Below are positions 19,398 through 28,852 of a stretch of DNA of 64,000 nucleotides, piece after piece. Source of the DNA: Alphaproteobacteria bacterium. GTDB lineage: Bacteria; Pseudomonadota; Alphaproteobacteria; SHVZ01. Every line of letters begins with the position of its first letter. Position 1 is the stretch's first letter. Both the position numbers and the translations under genes were made by a program. Where the stretch lies: positions 1-64,000 of the forward strand of contig SHVZ01000006.1 in NCBI GenBank assembly GCA_009694025.1. Direction: 5' to 3'. A model generated the notes under the pieces. It was not told the origin of the DNA. It worked only from the letters and a program-made list of their open reading frames with translations, and did not search any database.

Positions 19398-20612
19398 TTA
19401 ATCGCCGGTCGGGCGAAGCCGATTCGCTTCGAGCCGGAGATAACCGTCGCGCGTTTGCGGCAGTTTCCGGCCGAGAAGCTTGGCGGCGACAAGGGTTCTC
19501 AGAATCTGGGCGGTGCCGCCGCCAATAGTAAACATACGTACATCGCGCGCCATGCGCTCAAGCGGGAAGTTGCGCGAGTAGCCACGCGCGCCGTGGATCT
19601 GCAAGGCGTCGTTGACGACACGGATCGCGGTCTCCGACGCCAGGATCTTCGCCTGGGCGGCCTCGATCGGATCGGGAAAGCCGCTCGGGCTCCGTCCGAC
19701 GGCGGCGCGCCAGATCATCAGGCGGGCCGCCTCCAGGCCGATCGACATGTCCGCCAGCATCCATTGCAGGCCCTGGAACTCGGCGATCGGCCGACCGAAC
19801 TGCTCGCGGGTCTTCGAGTGGGCGAGCGCCAGGTCGAAGGCCCCCTGAGCGATGCCGAGGGCCACGGTGCCGGCGCCGACGCGTTGGGCGTTGTAAGCGT
19901 TCATCAGTCCGGCGAACCCCCGCTGGAGGCCCTCGGGCGGCGTCAGCGCCATGGTTTCCGGCACTTCCAGGTTCTCGAAGATCACCTCGGTCTCCGGAAT
20001 GCCGCGGAGGCCCATCGCCGGCTCGCGCCTGCCGATGATCAGGCCCTTGTCGCCGAGCATGGCGATGAAGCCGCCGATGCCACGCTCGCGCCCGCCCTCG
20101 ACGACCCGGGCGAAGATCAAATGCAGCTTGGAGACGCCGCCGCCGGTGATCCAGTGCTTCCTGCCGTTGAGGACCCAGCGGTCGCCCCGCTTCTCCGCCC
20201 GCGTCGTCATTCCCGTCGCCGCCGATCCGGCCTCGGGCTCGGTGATGCAGATCGCCGGCTTGTCGCCGGACAGCACCTGGCGGGCGGCCAGGCGCCGCTG
20301 CTCGTCCGAGCCGTAGGCGAGGATGGCGCCGATCGCCCCCATGTTGCCCTCGACGACGATGCGGCCGGTGACGGCGCAGGCCTTGGCCAACTCTTCGATC
20401 ACCAGCACGGCGTCGAGATAGGAAAGGCCGGAGCCGCCGAGGTCCCTCGGCACGGTCATGCCCATCAACCCGGCCTCGGTCAGCGCCTCGACGATGTCCC
20501 AGGGATAGGCCTCGGTGCGGTCGACCTCGGCCGCGCGCGGGCCGACCACCCGGCGGGCGAGGTCACGGGCCTTCTCCTTGAGCTCGATCTGGGCGGGGCT
20601 TAGGTTGAACAT
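19398..20612 (-). CDS. Acyl-CoA dehydrogenase superfamily protein, 3-sulfinopropionyl-CoA desulfinase-like
   Basis: A 404-aa flavoprotein with the acyl-CoA dehydrogenase fold (ICITEPEAGSAA, KHWITGGG, REQFGRPIAEFQGLQW). The catalytic Glu of ordinary dehydrogenases is missing: the C-terminal site reads FTIGGGTAQILRT instead of YEGT, and the alternative position reads YNAQR instead of a Glu. Arg84 (VTGRIVV) and Gln243 (YNAQR) match the Arg/Gln pair I recall as functionally important in the Advenella 3-sulfinopropionyl-CoA desulfinase, along with GGVSKLHLIFARV and KLPQTRDGYL. Such an enzyme releases sulfite from 3-sulfinopropionyl-CoA. The substrate is inferred, not shown. Confidence 0.8.
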   Translation of the reverse strand: MFNLSPAQIELKEKARDLARRVVGPRAAEVDRTEAYPWDIVEALTEAGLMGMTVPRDLGGSGLSYLDAVLVIEELAKACAVTGRIVVEGNMGAIGAILAYGSDEQRRLAARQVLSGDKPAICITEPEAGSAATGMTTRAEKRGDRWVLNGRKHWITGGGVSKLHLIFARVVEGGRERGIGGFIAMLGDKGLIIGRREPAMGLRGIPETEVIFENLEVPETMALTPPEGLQRGFAGLMNAYNAQRVGAGTVALGIAQGAFDLALAHSKTREQFGRPIAEFQGLQWMLADMSIGLEAARLMIWRAAVGRSPSGFPDPIEAAQAKILASETAIRVVNDALQIHGARGYSRNFPLERMARDVRMFTIGGGTAQILRTLVAAKLLGRKLPQTRDGYLRLEANRLRPTGD

Positions 20613-20692
20613 CAGGCGTTCCCGGTAGCGGAGACCGACAGTAGCGCTCCGCCGCCGCCCTGGTAAATTGCCGTCAGGGGGGACCCAAGACC

Positions 20693-21163
20693 ATGAGGCT
20701 CTGGCTCGCCGTCGCAGGGGTGGTCGTCGCGCTCGCCAGTCCGGCCGCGGCCCAGGAGGGCCATGCCGGCTACTACTATCCGGAGCCGCAGTCCCGGGAG
20801 GACTACGTCTCCCGCGCCCGGACGATGATCGATTCCGACCGTTCGCGGCGGCTCCAGTTCACCCAGTCGCTCACCATGGGCCAGCTCGAGCGGCCCTTCC
20901 CGCCGTCCTTCGCCATCTTCGCCAAGGGCGACGAGGCGGAGAAGCTGATCATCGTCAGCATGAACGCCGGCTACGCCGACACGCTCTTTCGCATGCGCGG
21001 ATTCCTGGCACTCCTGACCCACGTCGCGCGCGAGAGCCCGCTCTTCACCTCCTTCAAGGTCGAGGAGATCTTCACCTTCCTCGACCTCCTGAAGCTGCTG
21101 GGATTCCAGCAGCTCACCGTCACCGACGGCGACCGCTACGCCCACCAGATCCTGATCAAGTAG
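20693..21163 (+). CDS. Conserved exported protein of unknown function
   Basis: A 156-aa protein with a clear signal peptide (LAVAGVVVALASPAAAQ, cleavage near residue 21). The mature part begins GHAGYYYPEPQSREDY and includes PPSFAIFAKGDEAEKLIIV, a segment rich in aromatic residues near the C-terminus (FTSFKVEEIFTFLDLLKLLGF), and YAHQILIK at the end. I do not recognise a characterised family; the even domain-like pattern suggests a conserved periplasmic protein. It is divergent from the desulfinase-like gene (80 bp) and precedes the antiporter by 39 bp. Confidence 0.8.
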   Translation: MRLWLAVAGVVVALASPAAAQEGHAGYYYPEPQSREDYVSRARTMIDSDRSRRLQFTQSLTMGQLERPFPPSFAIFAKGDEAEKLIIVSMNAGYADTLFRMRGFLALLTHVARESPLFTSFKVEEIFTFLDLLKLLGFQQLTVTDGDRYAHQILIK

Positions 21164-21202
21164 CCTTCCCCATCGGTCTCGACGCCGCTTCGGAGCCATC
21201 GC

Positions 21203-22660
21203 ATGACTGCGCTCTTTGCCCGCGCTTTTCGACCGATACGCCGATGCGCGGTCCCAATCGGCGCCGCCGCCGTCATGGCCTTCTCACCGGAAGCGCTGGC
21301 CGCCGCCGACGTGGCGCATTTCGACGCCCGTAGCCTCGGCCTCGCCTGGATCGCTCCATTCGCCGGTTTGCTGCTGTCGATTGCCATCTTGCCGCTAGCC
21401 GCGCCGAGTCTGTGGCATCACCACCAGGGCAAGATTGCCGCTGCCTGGTCGTTGGCCTTCATATTGCCCTTCGCTGCCCTCCACGGTCCCGGGGTGGCCT
21501 TTGTCGAGGTGCTGCATACGGCACTCATCGAGTACGTGCCGTTCCTCATACTTCTCTTTGCCCTTTTCACGGTGGCCGGCGGCGTGCACCTACGCGGCAA
21601 TCTGCACGGGTCGCCCGGTGTCAATACGGGTCTTCTCGCCATCGGCACCGGACTTGCCAGCTTCACGGGAACCACCGGCGCCTCGATGCTGCTCGTCCGT
21701 CCGATGATCCGCGCCAACGACGCGCGGCGGCACAACGTCCACGTTGTCATCTTCTTCATCTTCCTGGTCGCCAACGTCGGCGGCTCGCTGACGCCGCTCG
21801 GCGACCCGCCGTTGTTCCTCGGATTCCTCCACGGCGTCGGCTTCTTCTGGACGATGACACACATGGCGGCACCACTCGCGGTGACCGCCGCGATCCTGCT
21901 CGCCCTCTTCTTCATGCTCGACACCTATCTTTATCGTAAGGAGGGCATCGAACCACCGCTGCCCGACCCGACGCCGGATTCGCAGCTCGGTATCGGCGGC
22001 AAGATCAACATCCTGCTGCTGCTCGGCGTAGTCGCGGCTGTGCTGGCGAGCGGCACCTTCGAGACCGGTGCGACGGTCGCGATCCTCGGCATCGAGGTGC
22101 CGGCGCCCGGCCTCGCCCGCGACGCGGTCCTGCTGGCAATTGCCTATCTGTCCTGGCGGTATACGCCGCAAAGCGCGCGCGAGGGCAACGGCTTCGCCTG
22201 GGGGCCGATCATCGAGGTGGCGAAGCTGTTCGCCGGCATCTTCGTCACCATCATCCCGGCGATCGCCATGCTGCGCGCCGGCGCGGACGGCGCACTCGGC
22301 CCGGTCGTCCGACTGGTCACCGCCGCCGACGGCAGCCCGGTCAATGCCATGTATTTCTGGCTGACCGGCGGCCTCTCCGCCCTCCTCGACAATGCGCCGA
22401 CCTACCTCGTCTTCTTCAACGCCGCCGGTGGCGATGCCGAGCGGCTGATGGGACCGCTGGCCGGAACCCTGCTTGCGATCTCCGCCGGCTCGGTCTTCAT
22501 GGGCGCGATGACCTATATCGGCAACGCCCCGAACTTCATGGTCAAGGCGATCGCCGAGGAGTCCGGCGTTCGCATGCCTGGTTTCTTCGGCTACATGCTG
22601 TGGTCGGTCTGCATCCTCACGCCCTGCTTCCTGCTGCTGACGTGGCTGTTCTTTCTCTAG
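21203..22660 (+). CDS. Sodium:proton antiporter (CitMHS/NhaD-type)
   Basis: A 485-aa inner-membrane protein with about twelve hydrophobic helices, an N-terminal cleavable or anchor helix (VMAFSPEALAAAD), and ion-transporter-family segments such as LIEYVPFLILLFALFTVAGG, GTTGASMLLVRPMIRAN, NVGGSLTPLGDPPLFLGFL and LDNAPTYLVFFN. The TPLGDPP and DNAPTY motifs are typical of NhaD/ArsB-like antiporters. The ATG has GGAG seven bases upstream. It likely exchanges Na+ for H+; a carboxylate substrate cannot be excluded. Confidence 0.87.
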   Translation: MTALFARAFRPIRRCAVPIGAAAVMAFSPEALAAADVAHFDARSLGLAWIAPFAGLLLSIAILPLAAPSLWHHHQGKIAAAWSLAFILPFAALHGPGVAFVEVLHTALIEYVPFLILLFALFTVAGGVHLRGNLHGSPGVNTGLLAIGTGLASFTGTTGASMLLVRPMIRANDARRHNVHVVIFFIFLVANVGGSLTPLGDPPLFLGFLHGVGFFWTMTHMAAPLAVTAAILLALFFMLDTYLYRKEGIEPPLPDPTPDSQLGIGGKINILLLLGVVAAVLASGTFETGATVAILGIEVPAPGLARDAVLLAIAYLSWRYTPQSAREGNGFAWGPIIEVAKLFAGIFVTIIPAIAMLRAGADGALGPVVRLVTAADGSPVNAMYFWLTGGLSALLDNAPTYLVFFNAAGGDAERLMGPLAGTLLAISAGSVFMGAMTYIGNAPNFMVKAIAEESGVRMPGFFGYMLWSVCILTPCFLLLTWLFFL

Positions 22661-22675
22661 ATCGGGACGAAGTTC

Positions 22676-23422
22676 ATGAGCAAGGTCATCCTCGTCACCG
22701 GCGGCAGCCGCGGCATCGGCCGCGCCGCGGCCCGGCTCGCCGGCGCCCACGGCTGGTCGGTCGGCGTCAACTACGCCGGCAACGCCGAGGCAGCGGCCCG
22801 CACCGTGGCCGAGGTCGAGGCCGGCGGCGGCCGGGCCATCGCCATCCAGGGCGATGTCTCGGTCGAGTCCCAGGTCATCGCCATGTTCGACGCGGTGACA
22901 TCCGCGTTCGGCCGGCTCGACGGCCTGGTCAACAACGCCGGTATCATCGCGCCCATCCAGCCGCTGGTGGAGATGTCGGTCGATCGTCTTCGCCGCATCT
23001 TCGAGGTCAACATTCTCGGCGCCTACCTCTGCGCGCGCGAGGCCGCCCGCCGGATGTCGCGCTCGCGCGGCGGGCGGGGTGGCGCCATCGTCAACGTCTC
23101 CTCGGTCGCGGCCCGGCTCGGATCTCCCAACGAGTTCGTCGACTACGCTGGGTCCAAGGGCGCGCTCGACACGTTCACCATCGGCCTCTCGAAGGAGCTC
23201 GGGCCCGAGGGCATCCGAGTGAACGCGGTGCGGCCCGGCCTCATCGACACGGAGATCCACGCCGCCGCCGGGCGTCCGGACCGTGCCGCCGCACTCGGCA
23301 AGACCATGCCGCTCGGGCGCGCCGGGACCGCCGAGGAGGTCGGCGAGGCCATCGTCTGGCTGCTCGACGACGCCTCCTCCTACGTCTCGGGCTCGATCCT
23401 CGACGTTGCCGGCGGCCGCTGA
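22676..23422 (+). CDS. SDR family oxidoreductase
   Basis: A 248-aa classical short-chain dehydrogenase: cofactor motif TGGSRGIGRA near residues 8-17, NNAGI near 88, catalytic Ser in NVSSVA and Tyr-x3-Lys in DYAGSKGA. The N-terminal basic Arg after the Gly-rich loop ([13 protein letters not shown]) is common in NADP-preferring members. It resembles 3-oxoacyl-ACP reductase/glucose dehydrogenase relatives; no substrate is evident. It begins 15 bp after the antiporter stop and may be cotranscribed. Confidence 0.92.
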   Translation: MSKVILVTGGSRGIGRAAARLAGAHGWSVGVNYAGNAEAAARTVAEVEAGGGRAIAIQGDVSVESQVIAMFDAVTSAFGRLDGLVNNAGIIAPIQPLVEMSVDRLRRIFEVNILGAYLCAREAARRMSRSRGGRGGAIVNVSSVAARLGSPNEFVDYAGSKGALDTFTIGLSKELGPEGIRVNAVRPGLIDTEIHAAAGRPDRAAALGKTMPLGRAGTAEEVGEAIVWLLDDASSYVSGSILDVAGGR

Positions 23423-23463
23423 CCGATAGGGAAGGAGGCCGCCAGCGCCCGCCGCCGCAACCC

Positions 23464-25476
23464 TCACGCCGGCTGACGCTCCCGGCGCTTCCATCGCGGC
23501 CATTGCAGCGCAAGGACGAGAATCGCCAACGCGATGCCGATCGCTTGAGGATAGGGCACGTCCCAGCTTGTGAAGATATTCATGATGGCATCGAGTGGAC
23601 TCGGAAAGCAGAGCAGGAGGCCGGTGATGCCGAGGAGAACCCGCTCGGTCCCGGTCGTATCCGTGAGGAAGCGGCCCTTGATGGCACCGGCGAAAGCGGC
23701 AATTCCGACGGCGGCGACGAAGGTGATCCAGAGGACGTCGCCCCAGCCGGAACCCGGCGGAAACGCCAGGAGGAGGCCGAGGCCCTTGGGATCGAGGACG
23801 AACATGAACGGCGTGATGAACGCCGGCATCGTGTATTTCCACGATTGCAGCGTCGTCCGGTAGGGGTCGGCCCCGGTGATCGCCGCGGCGGCGAAGGGCG
23901 AGAGCGCGGTCGGCGGAGACACCTCCGAGAGGACGGCGTAGTAGAAGATGAACATGTGCGCGGCATAGTCGGGGACGCCGAGCTTGATCAACGCCGGTGC
24001 CGCGATGACCGCGCAGATGATGTAGGAAGCGGTCACCGGCACCGCGAGGCCGACGATCCAGACGATCAGCGCCGTGTAGACGGCGGTCAGCACCAGGCTG
24101 CCGCCGGCATAGTCGATGGCGATCGAGCTGAACTTGAGCCCGAGGCCGGTCAAGGTGACGACGCCGACGATGATGCCCGCCGCAGCGCAGGTGGTCGCGG
24201 CGTTGAGCACGCCGATGGTGCCATCGGCGAGCGCGCGCACCAGCTTCGGCGGCCAGATCGCGGTATCGCGGCGGAAGAAGCTGACGGCGAAGGTGATGAC
24301 CGTCGACCAGAACACCGACAGCGTCGCCGAGAAGCCGGCGAGCATGAAGGCGATAATGGCGAACAGCGACAGGAAGTGGAACCAGTAGCGCCGGCTGATC
24401 TCGCCCAGGCTCGCGGTCGCGGTCTCCGGCCCAGTGTCGCTCGCGTATTGCCGGACGTCGAGCTCGACCATCACCAGCAGCGCCAGATAGTAGAGGAAGG
24501 TCGGGATCACCGCCATGCGGATGACGTCGAGGTAGGAGATCTTCAGGAACTCGGCGATGAGGAAGGCGGCGGCGCCGAGGACCGGCGGCGACAGGATGGC
24601 GCCGAGACCGCCTGCCGCGAGCAAGCCGCCGGCGGCGTCCGCCGGGTAGCCGATCTTCTTCAGCATCGGCCAGGCGACCGAGCCCAGGGTCACCGTGGTG
24701 GCGACGCCGGAGCCTGAGGGGCCGCCGAGGAGGAACGAGGCCAGCACGACCGTTCGTCCGGAGGAGCTCGGCTTCCCGCCCATGGCGGCGAAGGAGAAGT
24801 CGATGAAGAACTTGCCGGCGCCCGACTGCTGCAGGAAGGCGCCGTAGATGGTGAAGAGGATGATCAGGGTCGAGGAGACATCGACGGCGGTACCGAAGAT
24901 GCCTTCGAGCGTCATGTAGAGGTGGCCGACCAGCCGGTCGAGATCGTAGCCGCGATGGGTCCAGGGCGGCGGCAGCGAGGGGCCGAAGACCGCATAGAGG
25001 ATGAAGCCGATGCCGATGGCCGGCATGATCCAGCCGGAGGTCCGCCGAGTCGCCTCCAGGACCAGGAGCACGAAAACGATCCCTACGGCAGTATCCGTCC
25101 GGTTCGGCAGCGAGGCCCGGTCGGTGAAATCGTCGCCTCCCATCAGCATGTAGACGATGGTGGCGACCGCCGCCGCCGCCATCGCCCAGTCCCAGGGCAT
25201 GATGCGGTTGCGAAAGCCCTGCGCGATCGGGAACAGGAGGAAGGTGAGGACGAGGATGCAGGCGACGTGCACCGGGCGCAGCGTCTGCGTCGGCACGATG
25301 TCGTAGGCGGCGTAGAGGTGGAAGAGCGATACCCCGATGGCGAGCGCGGTTACCGCAGGGCCGAGCCACCCCTTGAGCCGATTGGTCGCCCCCTCCTCCG
25401 CCTCGACGAACTCCGCCGCCTTGCGGAGCGCCACCTCGTCGACCGCCGCGACCGGCAGCGCCTTTTCCTCGGCCAT
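23464..25476 (-). CDS. TRAP transporter fused permease (TAXI type, DctQM fusion)
   Basis: A 670-aa integral membrane protein combining the small DctQ-like part (N-terminal ~150 residues, four helices) and the large DctM part (twelve or more helices). Characteristic segments are FSATLSVFWSTVITF, GGPSGSGVATTVTLGS, SPPVLGAAAFLIAEFL and SEVSPPTALSPFAAAA. It carries unknown solutes driven by an ion gradient, working with the periplasmic TAXI binding protein encoded upstream. The GGGGAGG before the ATG is strong. An inverted repeat separates the two genes. Confidence 0.93.
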   Translation of the reverse strand: MAEEKALPVAAVDEVALRKAAEFVEAEEGATNRLKGWLGPAVTALAIGVSLFHLYAAYDIVPTQTLRPVHVACILVLTFLLFPIAQGFRNRIMPWDWAMAAAAVATIVYMLMGGDDFTDRASLPNRTDTAVGIVFVLLVLEATRRTSGWIMPAIGIGFILYAVFGPSLPPPWTHRGYDLDRLVGHLYMTLEGIFGTAVDVSSTLIILFTIYGAFLQQSGAGKFFIDFSFAAMGGKPSSSGRTVVLASFLLGGPSGSGVATTVTLGSVAWPMLKKIGYPADAAGGLLAAGGLGAILSPPVLGAAAFLIAEFLKISYLDVIRMAVIPTFLYYLALLVMVELDVRQYASDTGPETATASLGEISRRYWFHFLSLFAIIAFMLAGFSATLSVFWSTVITFAVSFFRRDTAIWPPKLVRALADGTIGVLNAATTCAAAGIIVGVVTLTGLGLKFSSIAIDYAGGSLVLTAVYTALIVWIVGLAVPVTASYIICAVIAAPALIKLGVPDYAAHMFIFYYAVLSEVSPPTALSPFAAAAITGADPYRTTLQSWKYTMPAFITPFMFVLDPKGLGLLLAFPPGSGWGDVLWITFVAAVGIAAFAGAIKGRFLTDTTGTERVLLGITGLLLCFPSPLDAIMNIFTSWDVPYPQAIGIALAILVLALQWPRWKRRERQPA

Positions 25477-25497
25477 GCGCCCTCCCCTACAACGACA

Positions 25498-25530
25498 CGG
25501 CCCCGATCCGCCTTCGGCGAATCGGGGCCG
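25498..25530. terminator. Intercistronic hairpin between TAXI binding protein and permease genes
   Basis: A perfect 10-bp stem (CGGCCCCGAT / ATCGGGGCCG) encloses an inner CGCC-TTC-GGCG hairpin. There is no T tract on either side, so it is more likely an mRNA stabiliser or attenuating barrier than a strong terminator. Its position just after the binding-protein gene fits the common excess of binding protein over permease. Confidence 0.6.
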
Positions 25531-25557
25531 CAGTCTCCGTGACCGACGGTCGCCGAC

Positions 25558-26520
25558 CTATTTGACGGTGATGCCCTTCTCGGCGAAGTACTTGATGGCG
25601 CCCGGGTGGAAGCTGACGGGCGTGTTCTCGTTCTTCTGGTACTTGAGATCGAAGTTCCTGGCCTCCTGGTGCACGTTGATCAGGTCGGGCTTCTTGTCGA
25701 ACATCATCTTGACGATGTCGTAGGCGACCTTCTCCGGCATGGCCTCGTTGACGACCAGGAGATTCCAGACGCTGGCGATCTGGTTGTCGCCGGTCATGCC
25801 CGGATACGTGGAGGGCGGGATCACGTCCTTGGAATAGAGCGGTCCGTACTTCTTGTTCATGGCTTCGACGGCGTCGGCGTGGTCGATCATCTTGATCTTG
25901 GTGCCGGGAGTCGCGGCGAGGTCGGTCACCGCCGCTGTCGGCAGGCCACCGACCCAGAAGAAGGCGTCGATCTTCTTGTCCTTGATCGCGTTGACGGACT
26001 CGGCAACGCCGAGCCGCTCGCGCCTCATGTCCTTGTCCTTGTCGAGGCCCACGGCCTCGATCAGACGGAAGGCCATGACCTCGGTGGCGCTGCCGGGCGA
26101 CCCGGCCGAGACGCGCTTGCCCTTGAGGTCGGCCATCTTGGCGATGCCCATGCCCTCGACGCTGACGACGTGCATGCGGTTCGGGTACATGACCATCAGG
26201 GCCTTGGCGGGGACCTTCCCGTCCTTGAACTTGTCCTCGCCGTTGATCGCGTCCAGCGCCGCGTCGGCCATGGTCATCGCGACCTCGGCCTTCTTGGCGC
26301 CGAGGAGCTTCAGATTGTCGACCGAGCCGCCGGTGACCTCGGCCGTCGCCTGGTAACCCGGGATCTTCGACAAGAGGTTGGCCATCCCGCCGCCGAGCGG
26401 ATAGTAGACGCCGCCGGTGCCGCCGGTGACGATCGAGAGCTTGACGTCCTGGGCCGCCGCCGGCGCGGCGATCCCGGCCGCGAGGGCCGCGGCGAGAAGA
26501 ATGTTGCGGATGCGCGCCAT
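25558..26520 (-). CDS. TAXI-family TRAP transporter solute-binding protein
   Basis: A 320-aa periplasmic binding protein with a signal peptide (ILLAAALAAGIAAPAAAQ) and the TAXI hallmark start of the mature chain: LSIVTGGTGGVYYPLGGGMANLL. It captures a solute for the fused permease encoded downstream. The ATG at 26520 follows AGGGAGAG at about eight bases; a start at 26541 would add seven residues ahead of the signal peptide. It is divergent from the CoxG-like gene (124 bp). The ligand cannot be deduced. Confidence 0.93.
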   Translation of the reverse strand: MARIRNILLAAALAAGIAAPAAAQDVKLSIVTGGTGGVYYPLGGGMANLLSKIPGYQATAEVTGGSVDNLKLLGAKKAEVAMTMADAALDAINGEDKFKDGKVPAKALMVMYPNRMHVVSVEGMGIAKMADLKGKRVSAGSPGSATEVMAFRLIEAVGLDKDKDMRRERLGVAESVNAIKDKKIDAFFWVGGLPTAAVTDLAATPGTKIKMIDHADAVEAMNKKYGPLYSKDVIPPSTYPGMTGDNQIASVWNLLVVNEAMPEKVAYDIVKMMFDKKPDLINVHQEARNFDLKYQKNENTPVSFHPGAIKYFAEKGITVK

Positions 26521-26644
26521 GAACTTTCTCTCCCTTTGCACGGTGTTTTCCGTACCTTAGCAACCATGAGCGGCCGGCGAAAGCCGCTTGCCCAGGACGG
26601 CGCTCGCCGCTACGGTCGCGGCCCACCCATTCAGAGGCGATGCC

Positions 26645-27253
26645 ATGGAGATGACCGGCGAGCAGCGCCTGCCTGCCCCGCGCGACGTCGTATGGGCGGC
26701 GCTCAATGATCCGGAGGTCTTGAGGCAGTCCATTCCCGGCTGCGAGGAGATCGAGAAGCTCTCGGATACCGAGATGACGGCCAAGGTCTCGGCCAAGGTC
26801 GGTCCGGTCTCCGCCAAGTTCACCGGCACGGTCACGCTCGCCGATCTCGATCCGCCCAACGGCTACACAATTTCGGGTGAGGGCAAGGGGGGTGTCGCCG
26901 GCTTCGCCAAGGGCGGGGCCAAGGTCACGCTCGAGCCGGACGGCGACGGCACGATCCTGCGCTATGAAGTCACCGCCAGCGTCGGCGGCAAGCTCGCCCA
27001 GATCGGCTCCCGCCTGATCGACGCTACCGCCAAGAAGATGGCGGGGGAGTTCTTCACCCGCTTCAACGCGATCGTCTCGGCCAGGGCCGGGGTCACGCCG
27101 GCCGCCGTCGCCGAGGAGGTGCCGCCAGCATTGCCGGCGCTGGGCTCGATGCTCGGCGGCGTGGCGGCACCGCGTTCGGGCTTGAGCCCGATGACCTGGG
27201 TCTCGCTGATCGTCGTCATCGTGCTCCTTGTGCTCACCATCGTGATGCGATGA
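26645..27253 (+). CDS. CoxG-like SRPBCC-family protein with C-terminal membrane anchor
   Basis: A 202-aa protein. Residues 1-150 form the CoxG/SRPBCC fold ([64 protein letters not shown]), and residues ~180-200 ([17 protein letters not shown]) are a membrane helix. CoxG helps recruit CO dehydrogenase to the membrane, but no cox genes are near, so a lipid- or ligand-binding role is equally possible. The ATG at 26645 is preferred over one 57 nt upstream because the conserved fold begins there. Its stop overlaps lysK (ATGA). Confidence 0.86.
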   Translation: MEMTGEQRLPAPRDVVWAALNDPEVLRQSIPGCEEIEKLSDTEMTAKVSAKVGPVSAKFTGTVTLADLDPPNGYTISGEGKGGVAGFAKGGAKVTLEPDGDGTILRYEVTASVGGKLAQIGSRLIDATAKKMAGEFFTRFNAIVSARAGVTPAAVAEEVPPALPALGSMLGGVAAPRSGLSPMTWVSLIVVIVLLVLTIVMR

Positions 27254-28845
27254 CGGTCGCTGACGACCGCTCGCTGGCGAGGCACGCCCGCGCCTGGCCC
27301 TTCGAGGAGGCGCGACGCGTGGTCGCCCGCTACGAGCAAGCGCCGTCGGCGAAGGGCCATGTGCTGTTCGAAACCGGCTACGGTCCCTCCGGCCTGCCGC
27401 ATATCGGCACCTTCGGTGAGGTCGCGCGCACCACCATGGTACGCCAGGCCTTCCGCCGCCTCTCCGACATCCCGGCCCGCCTCATCGCCTTCTCCGACGA
27501 CATGGACGGGCTCCGCAAGGTCCCGGACAACGTGCCGAACCCGGAGAAGCTCCGGGAATACTTCGGCCAGCCGCTGACCTCGATCCCCGACCCGTTCGGC
27601 TCGAACGAGAGCTTCGGCGCCGCCAACAACACGCGGCTTCGCGCCTTCCTCGACGGTTTCGGCTTCGAGTACGAGTTCCTGTCGGCGACCGAGTGCTACC
27701 GCTCCGGTCGTTTCGACGAGACCTTGAGGAAAATCCTCGTCCACTACGACGAGGTCATCAACGTCGTGCTGCCGACGCTCGGGTCCGAGCGACAGGCGAC
27801 CTACAGTCCGTTCCTTCCGGTTTCGCCCCGCAACGGCAAGGTGCTGCAGGTGCCGATCGTCGCGCGCGACGTCGACGCCGGCACCGTCAGCTACCGCGAC
27901 CCCGACACGAACGCCTTGACGGAGGTGCCGGTGATCCGCGGCGGCTGCAAGCTGCAGTGGAAATGCGACTGGGCGATGCGCTGGGTGGCGCTCGGCGTCG
28001 ACTACGAGATGTCCGGCAAGGACCTGATCGACTCGGTCAAGCTGTCGAGCCAGATCTGCCGCGTCCTCGGCATGACGCCGCCGGAAGGCTTCAACTACGA
28101 GCTCTTCCTGGATGAGAAGGGCCAGAAGATCTCGAAGTCCAAGGGCAACGGCCTCGCCGTCGAGGAGTGGCTGCGCTACGCGCCGGCCGAGAGCCTGGCC
28201 CTCTACATGTTCCAGTCGCCGCGGAAGGCGAAGCGCCTGTTCTTCGACGTGATTCCGCGCGCGGTCGACGACTACCTGACGTTCATCGAGAAGTATGCGG
28301 CCGAGGGCCCGGAGAGGCGGATCGAGAATCCGGTCTGGCATCTGCACGACGGCCACCCGCCCCAGGCCTCCTCGCCGCTCGGCTTCGGCCTGCTGCTCAA
28401 CCTCGCCAGCGTCGCCCATGCCGAGGACAAGAGCGCGATGTGGGGCTTCATCAGCCGCTACTTCCCCGCGGCGACGCCGGCAACCGAGCCGTTCCTCGAT
28501 CGGCTGGTCGGCCATGCGGTCGCCTACTACAAGGACCAGATCAAGCCGGCGAAGCACTACCGGCCGGCGACCGAGATGGAGCGGAAGGCGCTGGACGACC
28601 TGGCGAGGGTGCTGGCGGAGGCGCCGTCCGGCGCCGATGCCGAGACGTTGCAGAGTCTGGTCTACGAGGTCGGCAAGCGCCACGCCTTCGCCGATCTCCG
28701 TGCCTTCTTCCAGGCACTCTACGAGATCCTGCTGGGACAGAGCCAGGGGCCGCGTTTCGGCGGCTTCGTCGCTCTCTACGGCGTCAAGGAGACGGTCGCC
28801 CTTATCCGCCGAGCGCTTGCCGGCGAGGACCTGGCGAAGGATTGA
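27250..28845 (+). CDS. lysK: Lysine--tRNA ligase, class I
   Basis: A 531-aa class I lysyl-tRNA synthetase, the archaeal/alphaproteobacterial type and not related to the usual class II LysS. The HIGH equivalent is [11 protein letters not shown] near residue 50 and the KMSKS equivalent is KISKSKGNG near 296. A C-terminal anticodon-binding helical region follows. The start overlaps the CoxG-like gene's stop by four bases, implying coupled translation of two unrelated products. No second lysyl-tRNA synthetase is visible in the window. Confidence 0.95.
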   Translation: MTVADDRSLARHARAWPFEEARRVVARYEQAPSAKGHVLFETGYGPSGLPHIGTFGEVARTTMVRQAFRRLSDIPARLIAFSDDMDGLRKVPDNVPNPEKLREYFGQPLTSIPDPFGSNESFGAANNTRLRAFLDGFGFEYEFLSATECYRSGRFDETLRKILVHYDEVINVVLPTLGSERQATYSPFLPVSPRNGKVLQVPIVARDVDAGTVSYRDPDTNALTEVPVIRGGCKLQWKCDWAMRWVALGVDYEMSGKDLIDSVKLSSQICRVLGMTPPEGFNYELFLDEKGQKISKSKGNGLAVEEWLRYAPAESLALYMFQSPRKAKRLFFDVIPRAVDDYLTFIEKYAAEGPERRIENPVWHLHDGHPPQASSPLGFGLLLNLASVAHAEDKSAMWGFISRYFPAATPATEPFLDRLVGHAVAYYKDQIKPAKHYRPATEMERKALDDLARVLAEAPSGADAETLQSLVYEVGKRHAFADLRAFFQALYEILLGQSQGPRFGGFVALYGVKETVALIRRALAGEDLAKD

Positions 28846-28852
28846 CGGACCG

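Noticed and set aside
21590-25369. 1259-codon minus-strand open frame over the antiporter, SDR and TRAP genes
   Set aside because: It crosses three real genes in a shadow frame and shows only low-complexity Arg/Asp/Gly/Ala-rich sequence.
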